DNA from: an uncultured Oscillospiraceae bacterium
GTDB lineage: Bacteria > Bacillota > Clostridia > Oscillospirales > Oscillospiraceae
Direction of reading: 5' to 3'
NCBI GenBank assembly: GCA_944387095.1
Contig: CALXDP010000006.1
Span: 38,081-102,080 of the forward strand
Length of the DNA: 64,000 nt
In this document: positions 1-8,810 of the stretch, piece by piece
How positions within the stretch are numbered: position 1 is the first letter of the stretch
How the letters are laid out: each line of letters begins with the position of its first letter
Translations under genes and position numbers: made by a program
The notes under the pieces: model-generated
What the model saw: only the letters and a program-made list of their open reading frames with translations
What the model was told of the DNA's origin: nothing
The model's database searches: none

Positions 1-495
1 CAGCAGGGCGCCGGCCGCCACGCCCAGTGTCCCGTATACACGGCCCAGCCGCTGGCGCTGCCGCTGGGCCTGAACCCGCTGTTCCTCCAGCCTTCCCGCC
101 GCCAACTCCAAAGCCTGGCGCTGGCTGTCCGCATCATAGCGGCCCAGCACACCGCCCAGCTGCTCCAGCAGCAGCCGGTCCGTCTCCTCCAGCCGCAGGC
201 CGCTGGCCTCCTCCCCCTGGAGCCAAACCTGACGGAAGGGCCGGCCATTGAGGTGATCCGCCCCCTGGGCGCATAGGTGGAAAAACTGCGCAGCGTGGCC
301 GCTGGTGCCCTGAGCCGCCCGCTCCAGCAGCTCGGGCAAGGGGGCCATCCGCCAACTCAGCTCCCGCTGCATCACCTCCAGACCGGCCACCAGCTCCCGC
401 AGATCCCGCACCCGGCCCTCCAAGTGGCCCACCGCCCCAAACCCCAGGGCGGAGGAACCCCCTGCCAGCAGCACCGCACCTACAATCCGAATCAT
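1..495 (-). CDS. spoIIIAB: Stage III sporulation protein AB (3' end cut by window edge)
   Basis: Reading from the ATG at 495 the frame stays open to base 1, giving 165 residues; the family is about 170 long, so only a few residues are missing. The protein starts with a hydrophobic N-terminal segment (residues 1-20), followed by a helical body rich in Leu, Gln and Arg, and the visible end is turning hydrophobic again, as in SpoIIIAB. Its ATG overlaps the stop of spoIIIAA (ATGA), so the two are translationally coupled. In Bacillus SpoIIIAB is part of the SpoIIIA-SpoIIQ channel between mother cell and forespore. The rest of the spoIIIA operon should continue to the left of the window. Confidence 0.9.
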   Translation of the reverse strand, partial: MIRIVGAVLLAGGSSALGFGAVGHLEGRVRDLRELVAGLEVMQRELSWRMAPLPELLERAAQGTSGHAAQFFHLCAQGADHLNGRPFRQVWLQGEEASGLRLEETDRLLLEQLGGVLGRYDADSQRQALELAAGRLEEQRVQAQRQRQRLGRVYGTLGVAAGALL

Positions 496-1445
496 TCCAG
501 CACCTCCACCCGGGCACAGCGGGTTGTCCCACGCCGCTCCAACACCACCGCCCGGCGGAACACGCCAACATCCATCAGGGAGCGGTATACCGGCCTGCGG
601 CGCAGATCGGCTACACTGCCCCCATGGGCGGTGGCCAACAGGGCCACTCCGCACCCCGCCGCCTCTTCCATGGCCTTGACGTCTACCGGGTGGGTGATCT
701 CATCGGCGGCCAGCACCTGGGGGTTCATCCCCCGCAACAGGATGGTCAGCCCCTGAGCTTTCCGGCAGCCGTCCAGCACGTCAGTGTGCCGTCCCACGTC
801 AAACTGAGGCACACCCTGCCACAGGGCGGCCACCTCCCCCCGCTCGTCCGCCACTCCAACCCGAAGGGGCGGACCGCCCACGCCGTCGGAAAGGCGGCGC
901 ACCAGCTCCCGCAACAGGGTGGTCTTACCCGCCCCCGGAGGCGCTAAAATCAGTGTACTGAGTATGCCGTCCTCCGTCCGCAGCTGACCCAGCAACTCCC
1001 CGGCCTGTCCCTCCGCCGGGCAGGCCACCCGTAGGGCCAGCGACGTGAGATAACGCAGGGTGGTGATCTCTTCCCCATGGCGGGCCACCGTGCCGCACAG
1101 CCCAATTCGGTGGCCGCCCCGGAGGGTGACATAGCCGTTTTTCACCTGGTCCAGCACCGTGTGGGCGGAGGCCTGGCTGGCGTTTTCCAGCACTGTGCGC
1201 AGATCCTGGGCGGTCACCGGGGGACTGGCCGTCTCCCGCTCCGTGTTCCCCAGGTTCACCGTCATCGGAAAGCCCAGCCGCAGCCGCAGCTCCTCCGCCG
1301 TTCCCAGCTCATCCTGGGAAATCTCCCACAGCGCCCGGGCAAATGGCTCCGGCAATACCCCGGCAGCCTGGCTCAGCGCCGCCAGCCGCCCGCGCCCTGG
1401 CGGCGCCCCGTCTCCTCTGGTCCTCTCCGTTACCGCGTCTTGCAT
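492..1445 (-). CDS. spoIIIAA: Stage III sporulation protein AA, ATPase of the SpoIIIA channel
   Basis: A 317-residue secretion-type ATPase. A Walker A motif (APPGAGKTTLLREL) sits near residue 155, followed by a Walker B-like VADERGEV and a conserved AHG stretch near the C-terminus (LLATAHGGS). It acts in the mother cell during engulfment and is thought to energise the SpoIIIA-SpoIIQ channel. I start it at the ATG at 1445, preceded by GGAGGAGATAAC; the longer open frame up to 1514 has no ribosome site and runs into the presumed leader. It overlaps spoIIIAB by 4 bases. A sigma-E type promoter lies 95-123 bases upstream, as expected for mother-cell expression. Confidence 0.95.
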   Translation of the reverse strand: MQDAVTERTRGDGAPPGRGRLAALSQAAGVLPEPFARALWEISQDELGTAEELRLRLGFPMTVNLGNTERETASPPVTAQDLRTVLENASQASAHTVLDQVKNGYVTLRGGHRIGLCGTVARHGEEITTLRYLTSLALRVACPAEGQAGELLGQLRTEDGILSTLILAPPGAGKTTLLRELVRRLSDGVGGPPLRVGVADERGEVAALWQGVPQFDVGRHTDVLDGCRKAQGLTILLRGMNPQVLAADEITHPVDVKAMEEAAGCGVALLATAHGGSVADLRRRPVYRSLMDVGVFRRAVVLERRGTTRCARVEVLE

Positions 1446-1539
1446 GTTATCTCCTCCGGCCAGACGGCCTCTGTACAAATTGGTTTGGGCCAGGCTCCCG
1501 CCCGCTCCTCCCACCGGGCCTGTCCCTCATGACGTCACC

Positions 1540-1568
1540 ATTCTATGAGGGCGTGTCCCAGAATATTC
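1540..1568 (-). promoter_or_regulatory. Sigma-E type promoter of spoIIIAA
   Basis: On the minus strand the sequence reads GAATATT, 14 bases, CATAGAAT. This matches the known sigma-E pattern (ATATT at -35, CATAnnAT at -10, 14-15 apart) almost perfectly. It would give a leader of about 85 bases before the spoIIIAA ATG. The match is seen directly; its use is inferred from gene function. Confidence 0.75.
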
Positions 1569-1823
1569 CGGCTTATCCCCAATCTTATATTTTCCGGGCT
1601 GTCTGCTCCGCTCCCCCGCGCTGCCCACAGGCAGAAAAAGGAAGGGGACGGGCCATCTGCGCCTGGAGACCGCCCAGCAGCACCTCGATGCCGGCACCCC
1701 TTCCCCCGTGACAGAGACCGTCCAAACCCTGCCAGCTTGGGCCAGAAATGCCGCCAGCCAGAAATTTGGCTGTCCTTCCAGGTGGCACAGGGAATCTTTC
1801 CATATCCTGGCGTCTTCCCCGCC

Positions 1824-1878
1824 TTGACAGAATGGGGAAATGGTCTATAATGAAACATACAGATACCCCGTATGGTAT
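1824..1878 (+). promoter_or_regulatory. Promoter and possible operator of the csoR-like gene
   Basis: TTGACA (1824-1829), 16 bases, TATAAT (1846-1851). Just downstream ATACC-N6-GGTAT (1863-1878) has the same outer half-sites and the same 6-base gap as the stronger inverted repeat at 2269-2290 before the ATPase gene. This suggests that the repressor controls itself and the pump. From about 1570 to 1820 I see nothing else. Confidence 0.6.
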
Positions 1879-1891
1879 GGGAGGTCACAGT

Positions 1892-2164
1892 ATGAGACAA
1901 TGCATGGACGCGGAAAACCTTCACCGACGGCTGAGAAAGATTATCGGTCAGGTGCAGGCCATTGACCGAATGGTGGACGAGGATGTCCCCTGCGAAGACA
2001 TGTTGCTACAGATCAACGCCGCCAAGGCCGCCCTCCACAAAGCGGGCCAGGTGGTGCTGGAAGGACACATCCGCCACTGTGTCCGGGATGGGATTGAGCA
2101 TGGAGATGCGGAAAAGACCATTGAGAGCTTCACCAAGGCGATGGATCGGTTCGCCAATATATGA
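1892..2164 (+). CDS. csoR: CsoR-family metal-sensing repressor
   Basis: A 90-residue all-helical DUF156 protein. The three Cu(I) ligands of CsoR can be placed by alignment to the Bacillus protein: Cys in VPCEDML, and His and Cys four residues apart in EGHIRHCV. The persulfide sensor CstR lacks that His, and FrmR uses a different set, so copper sensing is the best guess. The start at 1892 has GGGAGGTC in front; the longer open frame upstream runs through the promoter. It is followed by its own promoter-operator region and a P1B ATPase, the usual partner of CsoR. Confidence 0.9.
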   Translation: MRQCMDAENLHRRLRKIIGQVQAIDRMVDEDVPCEDMLLQINAAKAALHKAGQVVLEGHIRHCVRDGIEHGDAEKTIESFTKAMDRFANI

Positions 2165-2239
2165 TCTAATCCGGGGGCCAATGCCCCCGGACCTTTTTGC
2201 ACTGTTTCTGCCTGGTTTGTTTTCCTCTTCCCCCCGGCC

Positions 2240-2290
2240 TTGACAGAGCTCCTTCTCTCCTCTATAATATACCTATACCCCCATAGGTAT
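2240..2290 (+). promoter_or_regulatory. Promoter and CsoR-type operator of the P1B ATPase gene
   Basis: A consensus promoter, TTGACA (2240-2245), 17 bases, TATAAT (2263-2268), is followed immediately by a perfect inverted repeat ATACCTAT-N6-ATAGGTAT (2269-2290) with a C-tract in the centre. A repressor bound here would cover the transcription start. C/G-tract dyads of this kind are typical CsoR sites. Confidence 0.8.
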
Positions 2291-2307
2291 TAAAAGGAGG
2301 TCTCACA

Positions 2308-4203
2308 ATGAAAGCCATCATGGAAAAGCTGGAGGCTCTGCTGGAAGTGGGCGGCGTCAAGAAGGACATCGTCTTGCTTGTCCTGTCCGGCCTGTCTCTG
2401 CTGATCAGTATTTTTGACATACTCCCCCTTCCCTTTGACGCAGCCTGGGTGGCCATCCTTCTGTGCGGTGTGCCCATCATTCTGGAGGCGGTCATCGGCC
2501 TGGTCACCGCCTTTGACATCAAAGCGGATGTGCTGGTGTCCATGGCGTTGATCGCCTCGGTGTGCATCGGGGAGGATTTCGCCGCGGGCGAGGTGGCCTT
2601 TATCATGCAGCTGGGCGCGCTGCTGGAGGAGCTCACCGTGGCCCGAGCCCGTGCTGGTATCGAGAAGCTGGTCCATCTGACCCCCCAGACAGCCCGGGTC
2701 CTCTCCGACGGCGGGGAACGGATCGTTCCCGCCGGGGAGGTGCGCATCGGCGATCGGCTCCGGGTGCTGCCCGGGGAGACTGTCCCCGTGGACGGGAGGA
2801 TCCTCACCGGGCAGACCTCCATCAACCAGGCGGTGATCACCGGGGAGCCGCTCCCGGTGGACAAGGGGCCTGGGGATGAGGTGTCCAGCGGTACGGTAAA
2901 CCAGTTCGGCGCCTTTGAGATGGAGGCCTCCAGAGTGGGGGAGGACAGCTGCGTGCAGCGCATGATCCGCCTGGTTCAGTCTGTGGATGCGGGCAAGGCC
3001 AAAATCGTGGGGCTGGCCGACCGCTGGGCCACCTGGGTGGTGGCCATCGCCCTGGCCGCCGCCGCTCTCACCTGGATCTTCAGCGGCCAGATCATCCGGG
3101 CAGTCACCATCCTGGTGGTCTTCTGTCCCTGCGCCCTGGTGCTGGCCACTCCCACCGCCATCATGGCCGCCATTGGCAACGCCACCCGTCACGGTTTTCT
3201 GGTGCGAGAGGGCGACGCGCTGGAGCGACTGGCCAAGGTGGGTAAGATCACCTTTGACAAAACCGGCACCTTGACCTACGGCAAGCCCAGGGTGGCGGCG
3301 GTGCGCAGCATCCTGCCCGGGCTGGACGACGGGGCTCTGCTGGCCATGGTGGCAGCGGCGGAGCAGTTTTCCGAGCATCCCCTGGGCAAGGCCGTGGCAG
3401 CCAGCTATCAGGCGACCGGAACCCCTCTCTCCTCCGCCTCCGATTTCCGTATGATCCCGGGAGAGGGGGTGCGGGCCAGCGTGGGCGGCAGGGTTGTTCT
3501 GGCGGGGAATGAAAAGCTGCTGGCCGCCTTCGGGCTGGCTGTACCCCAGGCCGTCCGGCAGGAGCTGGAGGACTATCTCGCCCAGGGCTGTACCGTCATC
3601 CTCACCGGGGTGGATGGGGCCTTTGCCGGATACCTGGCCCTGTCCGACACCCTGCGCCCGGACAGCGCCCAAACCATCAGCCAGCTCGCCCGCCTTGGGG
3701 TACAGCCGGTGCTGCTCACCGGGGATCACCGCAGCGCGGCGGATACCATCGGCAGGCAGCTGCACGTTCCCGAGATCCACGCAGATTGTCTGCCGGAGGA
3801 TAAGCTGCGCTATCTGGAGCAGTGTCAGAGGGACGGGCAGAAGGTGTGCATGATCGGAGACGGAGTCAACGACGCCCCGGCGCTGAAAAAAGCCAATGTG
3901 GGCATCGCCATGGGGGCCGCGGGAAGCGACATTGCCGCCGATGCGGCCGACATCGTCCTGGTGGATGACGAGGTCCGGGAACTGTCCCACCTGTTCGCCC
4001 TGTCCCGGCGCATGATGACCACCATCAAGCTCAACCTTACCTTCTCCATGGCGCTCAACTTCCTGGCCATCGCCCTGGCCGTCCCCGGCATTCTCAACCC
4101 TGTGGTGGGTGCACTGGTCCATAACGCCGGCTCGGTGGTGGTCATCGTCCATTCCGCCCTGCTGCTGCGCTGGCGCCGGGGCGGCAAGGACGCCCCGGCC
4201 TGA
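2308..4203 (+). CDS. P1B-type heavy-metal-transporting ATPase
   Basis: 631 residues. The phosphorylation site DKTGTLT is near residue 316, the membrane metal site CPC (FCPCALVLATP) near 272, TGE in the actuator domain (VITGEPLP) and GDGVNDAP near 516, so all catalytic parts are present. There is no N-terminal HMA or His-rich metal-binding domain; the protein begins with a short amphipathic stretch and goes into the membrane. The last helices carry HNAGSVVVIVHS, not the MxxSS motif of copper exporters of the CopA class. The CsoR gene and operator in front argue for copper, but the transported ion is not settled by the sequence. It is efflux-like by context. Confidence 0.93.
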   Translation: MKAIMEKLEALLEVGGVKKDIVLLVLSGLSLLISIFDILPLPFDAAWVAILLCGVPIILEAVIGLVTAFDIKADVLVSMALIASVCIGEDFAAGEVAFIMQLGALLEELTVARARAGIEKLVHLTPQTARVLSDGGERIVPAGEVRIGDRLRVLPGETVPVDGRILTGQTSINQAVITGEPLPVDKGPGDEVSSGTVNQFGAFEMEASRVGEDSCVQRMIRLVQSVDAGKAKIVGLADRWATWVVAIALAAAALTWIFSGQIIRAVTILVVFCPCALVLATPTAIMAAIGNATRHGFLVREGDALERLAKVGKITFDKTGTLTYGKPRVAAVRSILPGLDDGALLAMVAAAEQFSEHPLGKAVAASYQATGTPLSSASDFRMIPGEGVRASVGGRVVLAGNEKLLAAFGLAVPQAVRQELEDYLAQGCTVILTGVDGAFAGYLALSDTLRPDSAQTISQLARLGVQPVLLTGDHRSAADTIGRQLHVPEIHADCLPEDKLRYLEQCQRDGQKVCMIGDGVNDAPALKKANVGIAMGAAGSDIAADAADIVLVDDEVRELSHLFALSRRMMTTIKLNLTFSMALNFLAIALAVPGILNPVVGALVHNAGSVVVIVHSALLLRWRRGGKDAPA

Positions 4204-4327
4204 ATCCTCTCGGGCCGGATGTGATTTTATCACCGACTTGCCTTTGCCGTTCCGATAGGATGAGTGCATCATCCCCCCATCAAACAATTCTGGGAGTGAC
4301 CCTCCCGCAGAAAGGTGGAAGCATAAC

Positions 4328-6022
4328 ATGAAAGTCGTGATTGTGGGCGGTGTGGCAGGCGGAGCCACCGCAGCCGCCCGAATCCGCCGGTTGGATGAAC
4401 AGGCCCAGATCGTGGTCTTTGAGCGCTCTGGCTATGTCTCCTACGCCAACTGCGGCCTGCCCTACTATATTGGCGGCGTCATCACCGACCCAAATCAGCT
4501 CACCCTCCAGACCCCGGAAAGCTTCTATCAGCGCTTCCGGGTGGATATGCGGGTGCGCCATGAGGTCACCGCCATCCATCCGGAGAAAAAGACCGTCAGC
4601 GTCCGGAATCTGACCACGGGCGAGGAATTTGAGGAGGGCTATGACAAGCTGCTGCTCTCCCCCGGCGCCAAGCCCACCCAGCCCCCCATGTCCGGCCTGG
4701 ACGACCCCCGCTTGTTCACCCTGCGCACCGTGGAGGACACTTTGCGCATTCGGCAGTTTGTGGAGGAGACCAAGCCCAAGTCGGTGGTACTGGCCGGGGG
4801 CGGCTTCATCGGACTGGAACTGGCGGAAAACCTCCGGGAGCTGGGCCTGGATGTCACCATCATCCAGGGTATCGACCACATGCTCCTCCAGCTGGACCCG
4901 GAGATGGCCGCCTTCCTCCACGCCAAGCTACGGGAAAAGGGCGTCCGTCTGCTGCTGGGCCACATGGTGGAGGGCTTCGCCTCCACCCCCGGCGGCATCC
5001 AGGTAAAGCTGAAGCAGGCTGATCCCATCCAGGCCGACATGGCGGTCCTGGCCATCGGCGTCACTCCGGACACCGCCCTGGCTAAAGACGCGGGGCTGGA
5101 ACTGGGGGTGCGGGGCAGCATTGTGGTCAACGACCGTATGGAAACCTCTCTGCCTCACATCTACGCCGTGGGGGACGCGGTGCAGGTGCGTCACGCCGTC
5201 ACCGGTGAAAACACCCTGATCTCCCTGGCCGGCCCGGCCAACAAGCAGGGGCGAATCGCAGCGGACAACATCTGCGGCGGCGACAGCCGTTATCTCGGCG
5301 CCCAGGGCTCCTTCGTGTTGAAAGTCTTTGACATGACCGTGGCGTCCACCGGCCTGAGCGAGGAGGCCGCCAAGCTGGCGGGTCTGGACTGCGACAAGGT
5401 CTATCTGGCTCCCGCCAGCCACGCCGGCTACTACCCCGGCGGTAAAATCATGATAATGAAGGTGCTCTTTGAGCGGGACACCTTCCGCCTGTTGGGCGCG
5501 GAGATTGTGGGCTATGAAGGGGTGGATAAGCGCATCGATGTGCTGGCCGCCGCCATCCACGCCCGCCTCACCGGGCTGGAACTGAAGGATTTGGATCTGG
5601 CCTACGCACCCCCCTACTCTTCCGCCAAGGATCCGGTAAACATGGCCGGTTTCATGATGGAAAACCTGAAAGACGGCCTGCTTCGCCAATTTCACTGGCA
5701 TGAGGTGGACGCCCTGCCCCGGGACGGCAGCGTCACCCTGCTGGACGTGCGCACGCCCCAGGAGTACGCCAACGGCCATATTGACGGCTTCCGGAACATC
5801 CCCCTGGACGAGCTGCGGGAGCGTCTGAACGAGCTGCCCGCCGGCAAGCCGGTGTACGCCCACTGCCAGAGCGGCCTGCGCAGCTATGTGGCCTGCCGGA
5901 TTCTCTCCCAGCACGGCTTTACCTGCTACAACCTCTCGGGCAGCTACCTGCTCTACGCCACCGCCAAGCGGCACTACTCTCCCGCCCCCACAGCGGATCC
6001 CTGCGGCAGACAGCTTCCGTAA
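4328..6022 (+). CDS. CoA-disulfide reductase / persulfide reductase fused to rhodanese
   Basis: 564 residues. The N-terminal two thirds are a FAD- and NAD(P)-dependent disulfide reductase: GGVAGGATAAARIRR at residues 7-21 and the single active Cys in NCGLPY (Cys42), the hallmark of the CoADR class. A second nucleotide site (LAGGGFIGLELAE) is near 160. The C-terminal 100 residues form a rhodanese domain with active Cys near 513 (HCQSGLRS). Such fusions reduce CoA-polysulfides or persulfides with NADH. It follows the metal ATPase by 124 bases and may be read with it. A link to copper or sulfide stress is inference. Confidence 0.88.
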   Translation: MKVVIVGGVAGGATAAARIRRLDEQAQIVVFERSGYVSYANCGLPYYIGGVITDPNQLTLQTPESFYQRFRVDMRVRHEVTAIHPEKKTVSVRNLTTGEEFEEGYDKLLLSPGAKPTQPPMSGLDDPRLFTLRTVEDTLRIRQFVEETKPKSVVLAGGGFIGLELAENLRELGLDVTIIQGIDHMLLQLDPEMAAFLHAKLREKGVRLLLGHMVEGFASTPGGIQVKLKQADPIQADMAVLAIGVTPDTALAKDAGLELGVRGSIVVNDRMETSLPHIYAVGDAVQVRHAVTGENTLISLAGPANKQGRIAADNICGGDSRYLGAQGSFVLKVFDMTVASTGLSEEAAKLAGLDCDKVYLAPASHAGYYPGGKIMIMKVLFERDTFRLLGAEIVGYEGVDKRIDVLAAAIHARLTGLELKDLDLAYAPPYSSAKDPVNMAGFMMENLKDGLLRQFHWHEVDALPRDGSVTLLDVRTPQEYANGHIDGFRNIPLDELRERLNELPAGKPVYAHCQSGLRSYVACRILSQHGFTCYNLSGSYLLYATAKRHYSPAPTADPCGRQLP

Positions 6023-6036
6023 GGGGATCAGACAGA

Positions 6037-6078
6037 AAAACGGGAGGCCAATCCGGATTTGGATTGGCCTCCCGTTTT
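6037..6078. terminator. Bidirectional terminator between the rhodanese fusion and rnfB
   Basis: A perfect 18-bp inverted repeat (6037-6054 and 6061-6078) around the loop GGATTT, with A-run before and T-run after, so it can stop both convergent transcripts. Confidence 0.9.
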
Positions 6079-6099
6079 TTCCTGTTCTGTTGGCAGTCC

Positions 6100-6930
6100 T
6101 CAGCCCTGCTTGGCCGCGGCGGCCAGGTTGATGCCAATGATGCAGTGGGACGGGCACGCCTCCACGCACTTGCCGCAGCCCACACACTTCTCGTATGTCA
6201 CGGACGCCAGATTGTCCGTCACCGTGATGGCGCCGGTGGGGCAGTTGCGCTCGCACAGCTTACAGCCGATGCAGCCGGCCGTACACGCCTTCCGTGTCTC
6301 CGCGCCAGGCCGGGTGCTGTTGCAGTCCACCACCACCGGGGCGGTGGCGGGCCGCACGGCAATCACCTCATTGGGACATGTCTTGACACACAGGCCGCAG
6401 CCGGTACACAGCCCGGTATCCACCCGGGCGATGCCGCCCACCAGATAGATGGCCTTTTCCGGGCACACCTTGACGCAGTCTCCCAGGCCGGCACAGCCGT
6501 AGACGCATGTGCCGCTGCCCCCGAAGAGCAGCTTTGCCGCGGTGCAACTGTCGATGCCCTCATAGTCCATCTTGGCGGAGGTGGCGGCGCAGGTGCCGCC
6601 GCAGCGCACCTCAGCCACCATTTTGACCACCTCGCCGCCCTCCCGGCCCAGCACCTGGCCCAGCTGCTGGGCGGCGCCGGAGCCGCCGGGGACACACAGG
6701 GTAATGGACAAATCAGGATCCTCCACTAGGGCGGCGGCGTAGCCATCGCAGCCGGCAAAGCCGCAGGCGCCGCAGTTGGCGCCGGGCAGACACTCCCGAA
6801 CTTTGGGGAGCATCTCGTCCACTTCCACCGCCATAAACTTGGAGGCCACAGTGAGCATCACCCCGCAGATCAGGGCGATGATGGCCAGAACGATCACAGC
6901 AATGATCACAACTTGAAAAACATCCATCAT
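6100..6930 (-). CDS. rnfB: Rnf complex subunit B (multi-cluster ferredoxin protein)
   Basis: 276 residues: one N-terminal membrane helix, then the Fe-S motif with CLPGANCGACGFAGCDGY around residues 45-65, then four-Cys ferredoxin motifs (CTGCGLCVKTCP, CIGCKLCERNCP, CVGCGKCVEACP) over the second half. RnfB is thought to take electrons from reduced ferredoxin and pass them into the complex. It is the last gene of the rnfCDGEAB operon, 11 bases after rnfA. The start ATG at 6930 is preceded by AAGGAGGGC; an ATG one codon later is equally possible. Confidence 0.95.
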   Translation of the reverse strand: MMDVFQVVIIAVIVLAIIALICGVMLTVASKFMAVEVDEMLPKVRECLPGANCGACGFAGCDGYAAALVEDPDLSITLCVPGGSGAAQQLGQVLGREGGEVVKMVAEVRCGGTCAATSAKMDYEGIDSCTAAKLLFGGSGTCVYGCAGLGDCVKVCPEKAIYLVGGIARVDTGLCTGCGLCVKTCPNEVIAVRPATAPVVVDCNSTRPGAETRKACTAGCIGCKLCERNCPTGAITVTDNLASVTYEKCVGCGKCVEACPSHCIIGINLAAAAKQG

Positions 6931-6941
6931 TCATGCCCTCC

Positions 6942-7571
6942 TTAGCCCAAACCGAGCAGATTCTCCACCAGTCCGGCAAAGCCCATGAAGGACACGGACA
7001 GGATGGAGGCGGACAGCAGGGTGATGGGCATGCCCTTGAAGCACTCCGGGCAGTTGCACCGCTCCACCCGGGTACGCACCCCGGCGAAGAGCACCATGGC
7101 CAGGAAGAAGCCTACACCGCTGCCAAAGGAGTTGAACAGCGCGTGAACAAAGCTGGTGCCAAAGACGGCGTCGGCCAGCAGGTAGCTGTCCACGTTGCTG
7201 ATACACACACCCAGCACCGCGCAGTTTGTGGTGATCAGGGGCAGGTATACGCCCAGGGAGGCGTGCAGAGCGGGGATGTACCTCTTCAGAATGATCTCCA
7301 CCAGCTGCACCAGAGCTGCAATCACCAGGATGAACACGATGGTCTGGAGATAGCCCAAGCCATTGGGGTTCAAAACAAAGTACTGGATGGGATAGGTCAC
7401 GGCGGTGGAGAGCACCATGACAAAGATGACGGCAATGGACATGCCGCTGGCCTGGTCCAGCTTTTTGGACACCCCCAGGAAGGGGCAGATGCCCAGGAAC
7501 TGGCTCAAAACATAGTTGTTGACCAGCACGGCGGTCATAATAATTCCAATGATTACTTTTACTTCACTCAT
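6942..7571 (-). CDS. rnfA: Rnf complex membrane subunit A
   Basis: 209 residues with six hydrophobic segments and the conserved NNYVLSQFLGICPFLGVS near the N-terminus, where a Cys takes part in the membrane-buried Fe-S cluster shared with RnfE. A second Cys motif (ITTNCAVLGV) lies near residue 115. Compared with typical RnfA it carries a short Cys-containing insert near the end (ERCNCPECFKG). It overlaps the rnfE stop by 4 bases (ATGA). Confidence 0.95.
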   Translation of the reverse strand: MSEVKVIIGIIMTAVLVNNYVLSQFLGICPFLGVSKKLDQASGMSIAVIFVMVLSTAVTYPIQYFVLNPNGLGYLQTIVFILVIAALVQLVEIILKRYIPALHASLGVYLPLITTNCAVLGVCISNVDSYLLADAVFGTSFVHALFNSFGSGVGFFLAMVLFAGVRTRVERCNCPECFKGMPITLLSASILSVSFMGFAGLVENLLGLG

Positions 7572-8260
7572 TTCGCGGCCGCCTCCTTTCCGTCACCGGC
7601 GCAGCTCAACGCGCCGCCGCACACCGACGCGCTGGGGCAGCCCATGCAGCCGAACTCCTTCTTCCGGGGAGCCTTGCCCTTGGTGACCTTGTTGACCACG
7701 GCGATGAGCACCCCGAAGATGGCAAAGCCGCCGGGAGCCATAACCATGATGGAGATGTTGTTGTCTATCAGCACCGGCACCTCGATGCCAAACCAGGTGC
7801 CGCTGCCCAGGATCTCACGGATGCTGGCCATCACCAGCATGGCCAGGGTATACCCCACCCCCATGCCGATGGCGTCCAGGGCGGAGTCGAACACGCCGTT
7901 CTTGCCGGCGAACATCTCCGCCCGCCCCAGGATGATACAGTTGACCACGATCAGGGGCAGGTATAGGCCCAGGGCCGTATTCAGGTCAGGCAGGAAAGCC
8001 TGCACGATCATCTGCACCAGGGTCACGAAGGAGGCAATGACCACGATGTAGCAGGGGATGCGCACCTTCTCCGAGATGGCCCGGCGCAGCAGGGAGATCA
8101 GCACATTAGAACACAGCAGCACGAAGGTAACCGCCGCACCCATACCGATGGCGTTGGACGCCTGGGTGGTGACCGCCATGAAGGGGCAGGTGCCCAGCAC
8201 CAGCACCAGGATGGGATTCTCCCGGATGATGCCGTTGGTGAGGATTCTCAATTTTTTCAT
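7568..8260 (-). CDS. rnfE: Rnf complex membrane subunit E
   Basis: 230 residues, homologous in build to RnfA: NPILVLVLGTCPFMAVT near the start and LIVVNCIILGRAEMFA near residue 110. These supply the Cys partners of the intramembrane cluster. Six hydrophobic segments are visible. The C-terminus has an extra soluble tail with four Cys (CMGCPSASVCGGALSC), present in several clostridial RnfE as far as I recall, of unknown role. It lies between rnfG (1 base gap) and rnfA (4-base overlap). Confidence 0.94.
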   Translation of the reverse strand: MKKLRILTNGIIRENPILVLVLGTCPFMAVTTQASNAIGMGAAVTFVLLCSNVLISLLRRAISEKVRIPCYIVVIASFVTLVQMIVQAFLPDLNTALGLYLPLIVVNCIILGRAEMFAGKNGVFDSALDAIGMGVGYTLAMLVMASIREILGSGTWFGIEVPVLIDNNISIMVMAPGGFAIFGVLIAVVNKVTKGKAPRKKEFGCMGCPSASVCGGALSCAGDGKEAAAK

Positions 8261-8261
8261 T

Positions 8262-8810
8262 TCACTGCCCCTCCTTTACCATGTCATAGGCCGTGAAAGC
8301 GTCCCGGATGGCATTGATGTAGTAATCGGATGAGATGGTGGCGCCGCCGATGGTGTCCACACCCTCCAGGCTGGCGTCCTTTCCCACAAACTGTCCCCGG
8401 AAGTCGTCTCCGGTGATCCTGGCCCCCAGGCCCACTGTCTCGGAATGGCTGAGCACCTGGGTATCGGTGATATAGCCCTCCCCGTCGATGCCGCAGATCA
8501 TATTTAGGGTGCCCCGGCCGCCGTAGCCGTCGGAGGTGATCATAAACACGTAGCCAGCATCGTTGGTGGCCTGGTATACCTGGGTGACGGTCTCAGGCAG
8601 GCCGTCCACCTCCAGCAGCTCAAAGTTGTCCGCCTCAGGAAGCACGGCGATCCGGGCCTGCCGGGCCGCCTCCTCCTCCGCCGCGGCAATGATGGGGGCG
8701 GTGATGTCGTTGGTGTAGGCCAGCAGGGCGGAGGCCACAACACAGATCAGCAGCAGCACCCCGATGGGGGCGATAAAATCCGTGAAAACAGAGCTCTTCG
8801 TCTTCGTCAT
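8262..8810 (-). CDS. rnfG: Rnf complex FMN-carrying subunit G
   Basis: 182 residues: an N-terminal membrane helix (residues 12-32) and an extracytoplasmic FMN-binding domain. The flavinylation motif is DTIGGATISSD near residue 160; its Thr is the expected FMN phosphoester site added by ApbE. The start is the ATG at 8810, which overlaps the rnfD stop (ATGA). A longer open frame upstream lies inside rnfD and is rejected. Confidence 0.94.
   Translation of the reverse strand: MTKTKSSVFTDFIAPIGVLLLICVVASALLAYTNDITAPIIAAAEEEAARQARIAVLPEADNFELLEVDGLPETVTQVYQATNDAGYVFMITSDGYGGRGTLNMICGIDGEGYITDTQVLSHSETVGLGARITGDDFRGQFVGKDASLEGVDTIGGATISSDYYINAIRDAFTAYDMVKEGQ

Noticed and set aside
2290-4368. A 692-codon minus-strand frame over the P1B ATPase gene
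   Set aside because: Low-complexity His/Gly/Gln composition typical of antisense shadows; the plus strand codes for an unmistakable ATPase.
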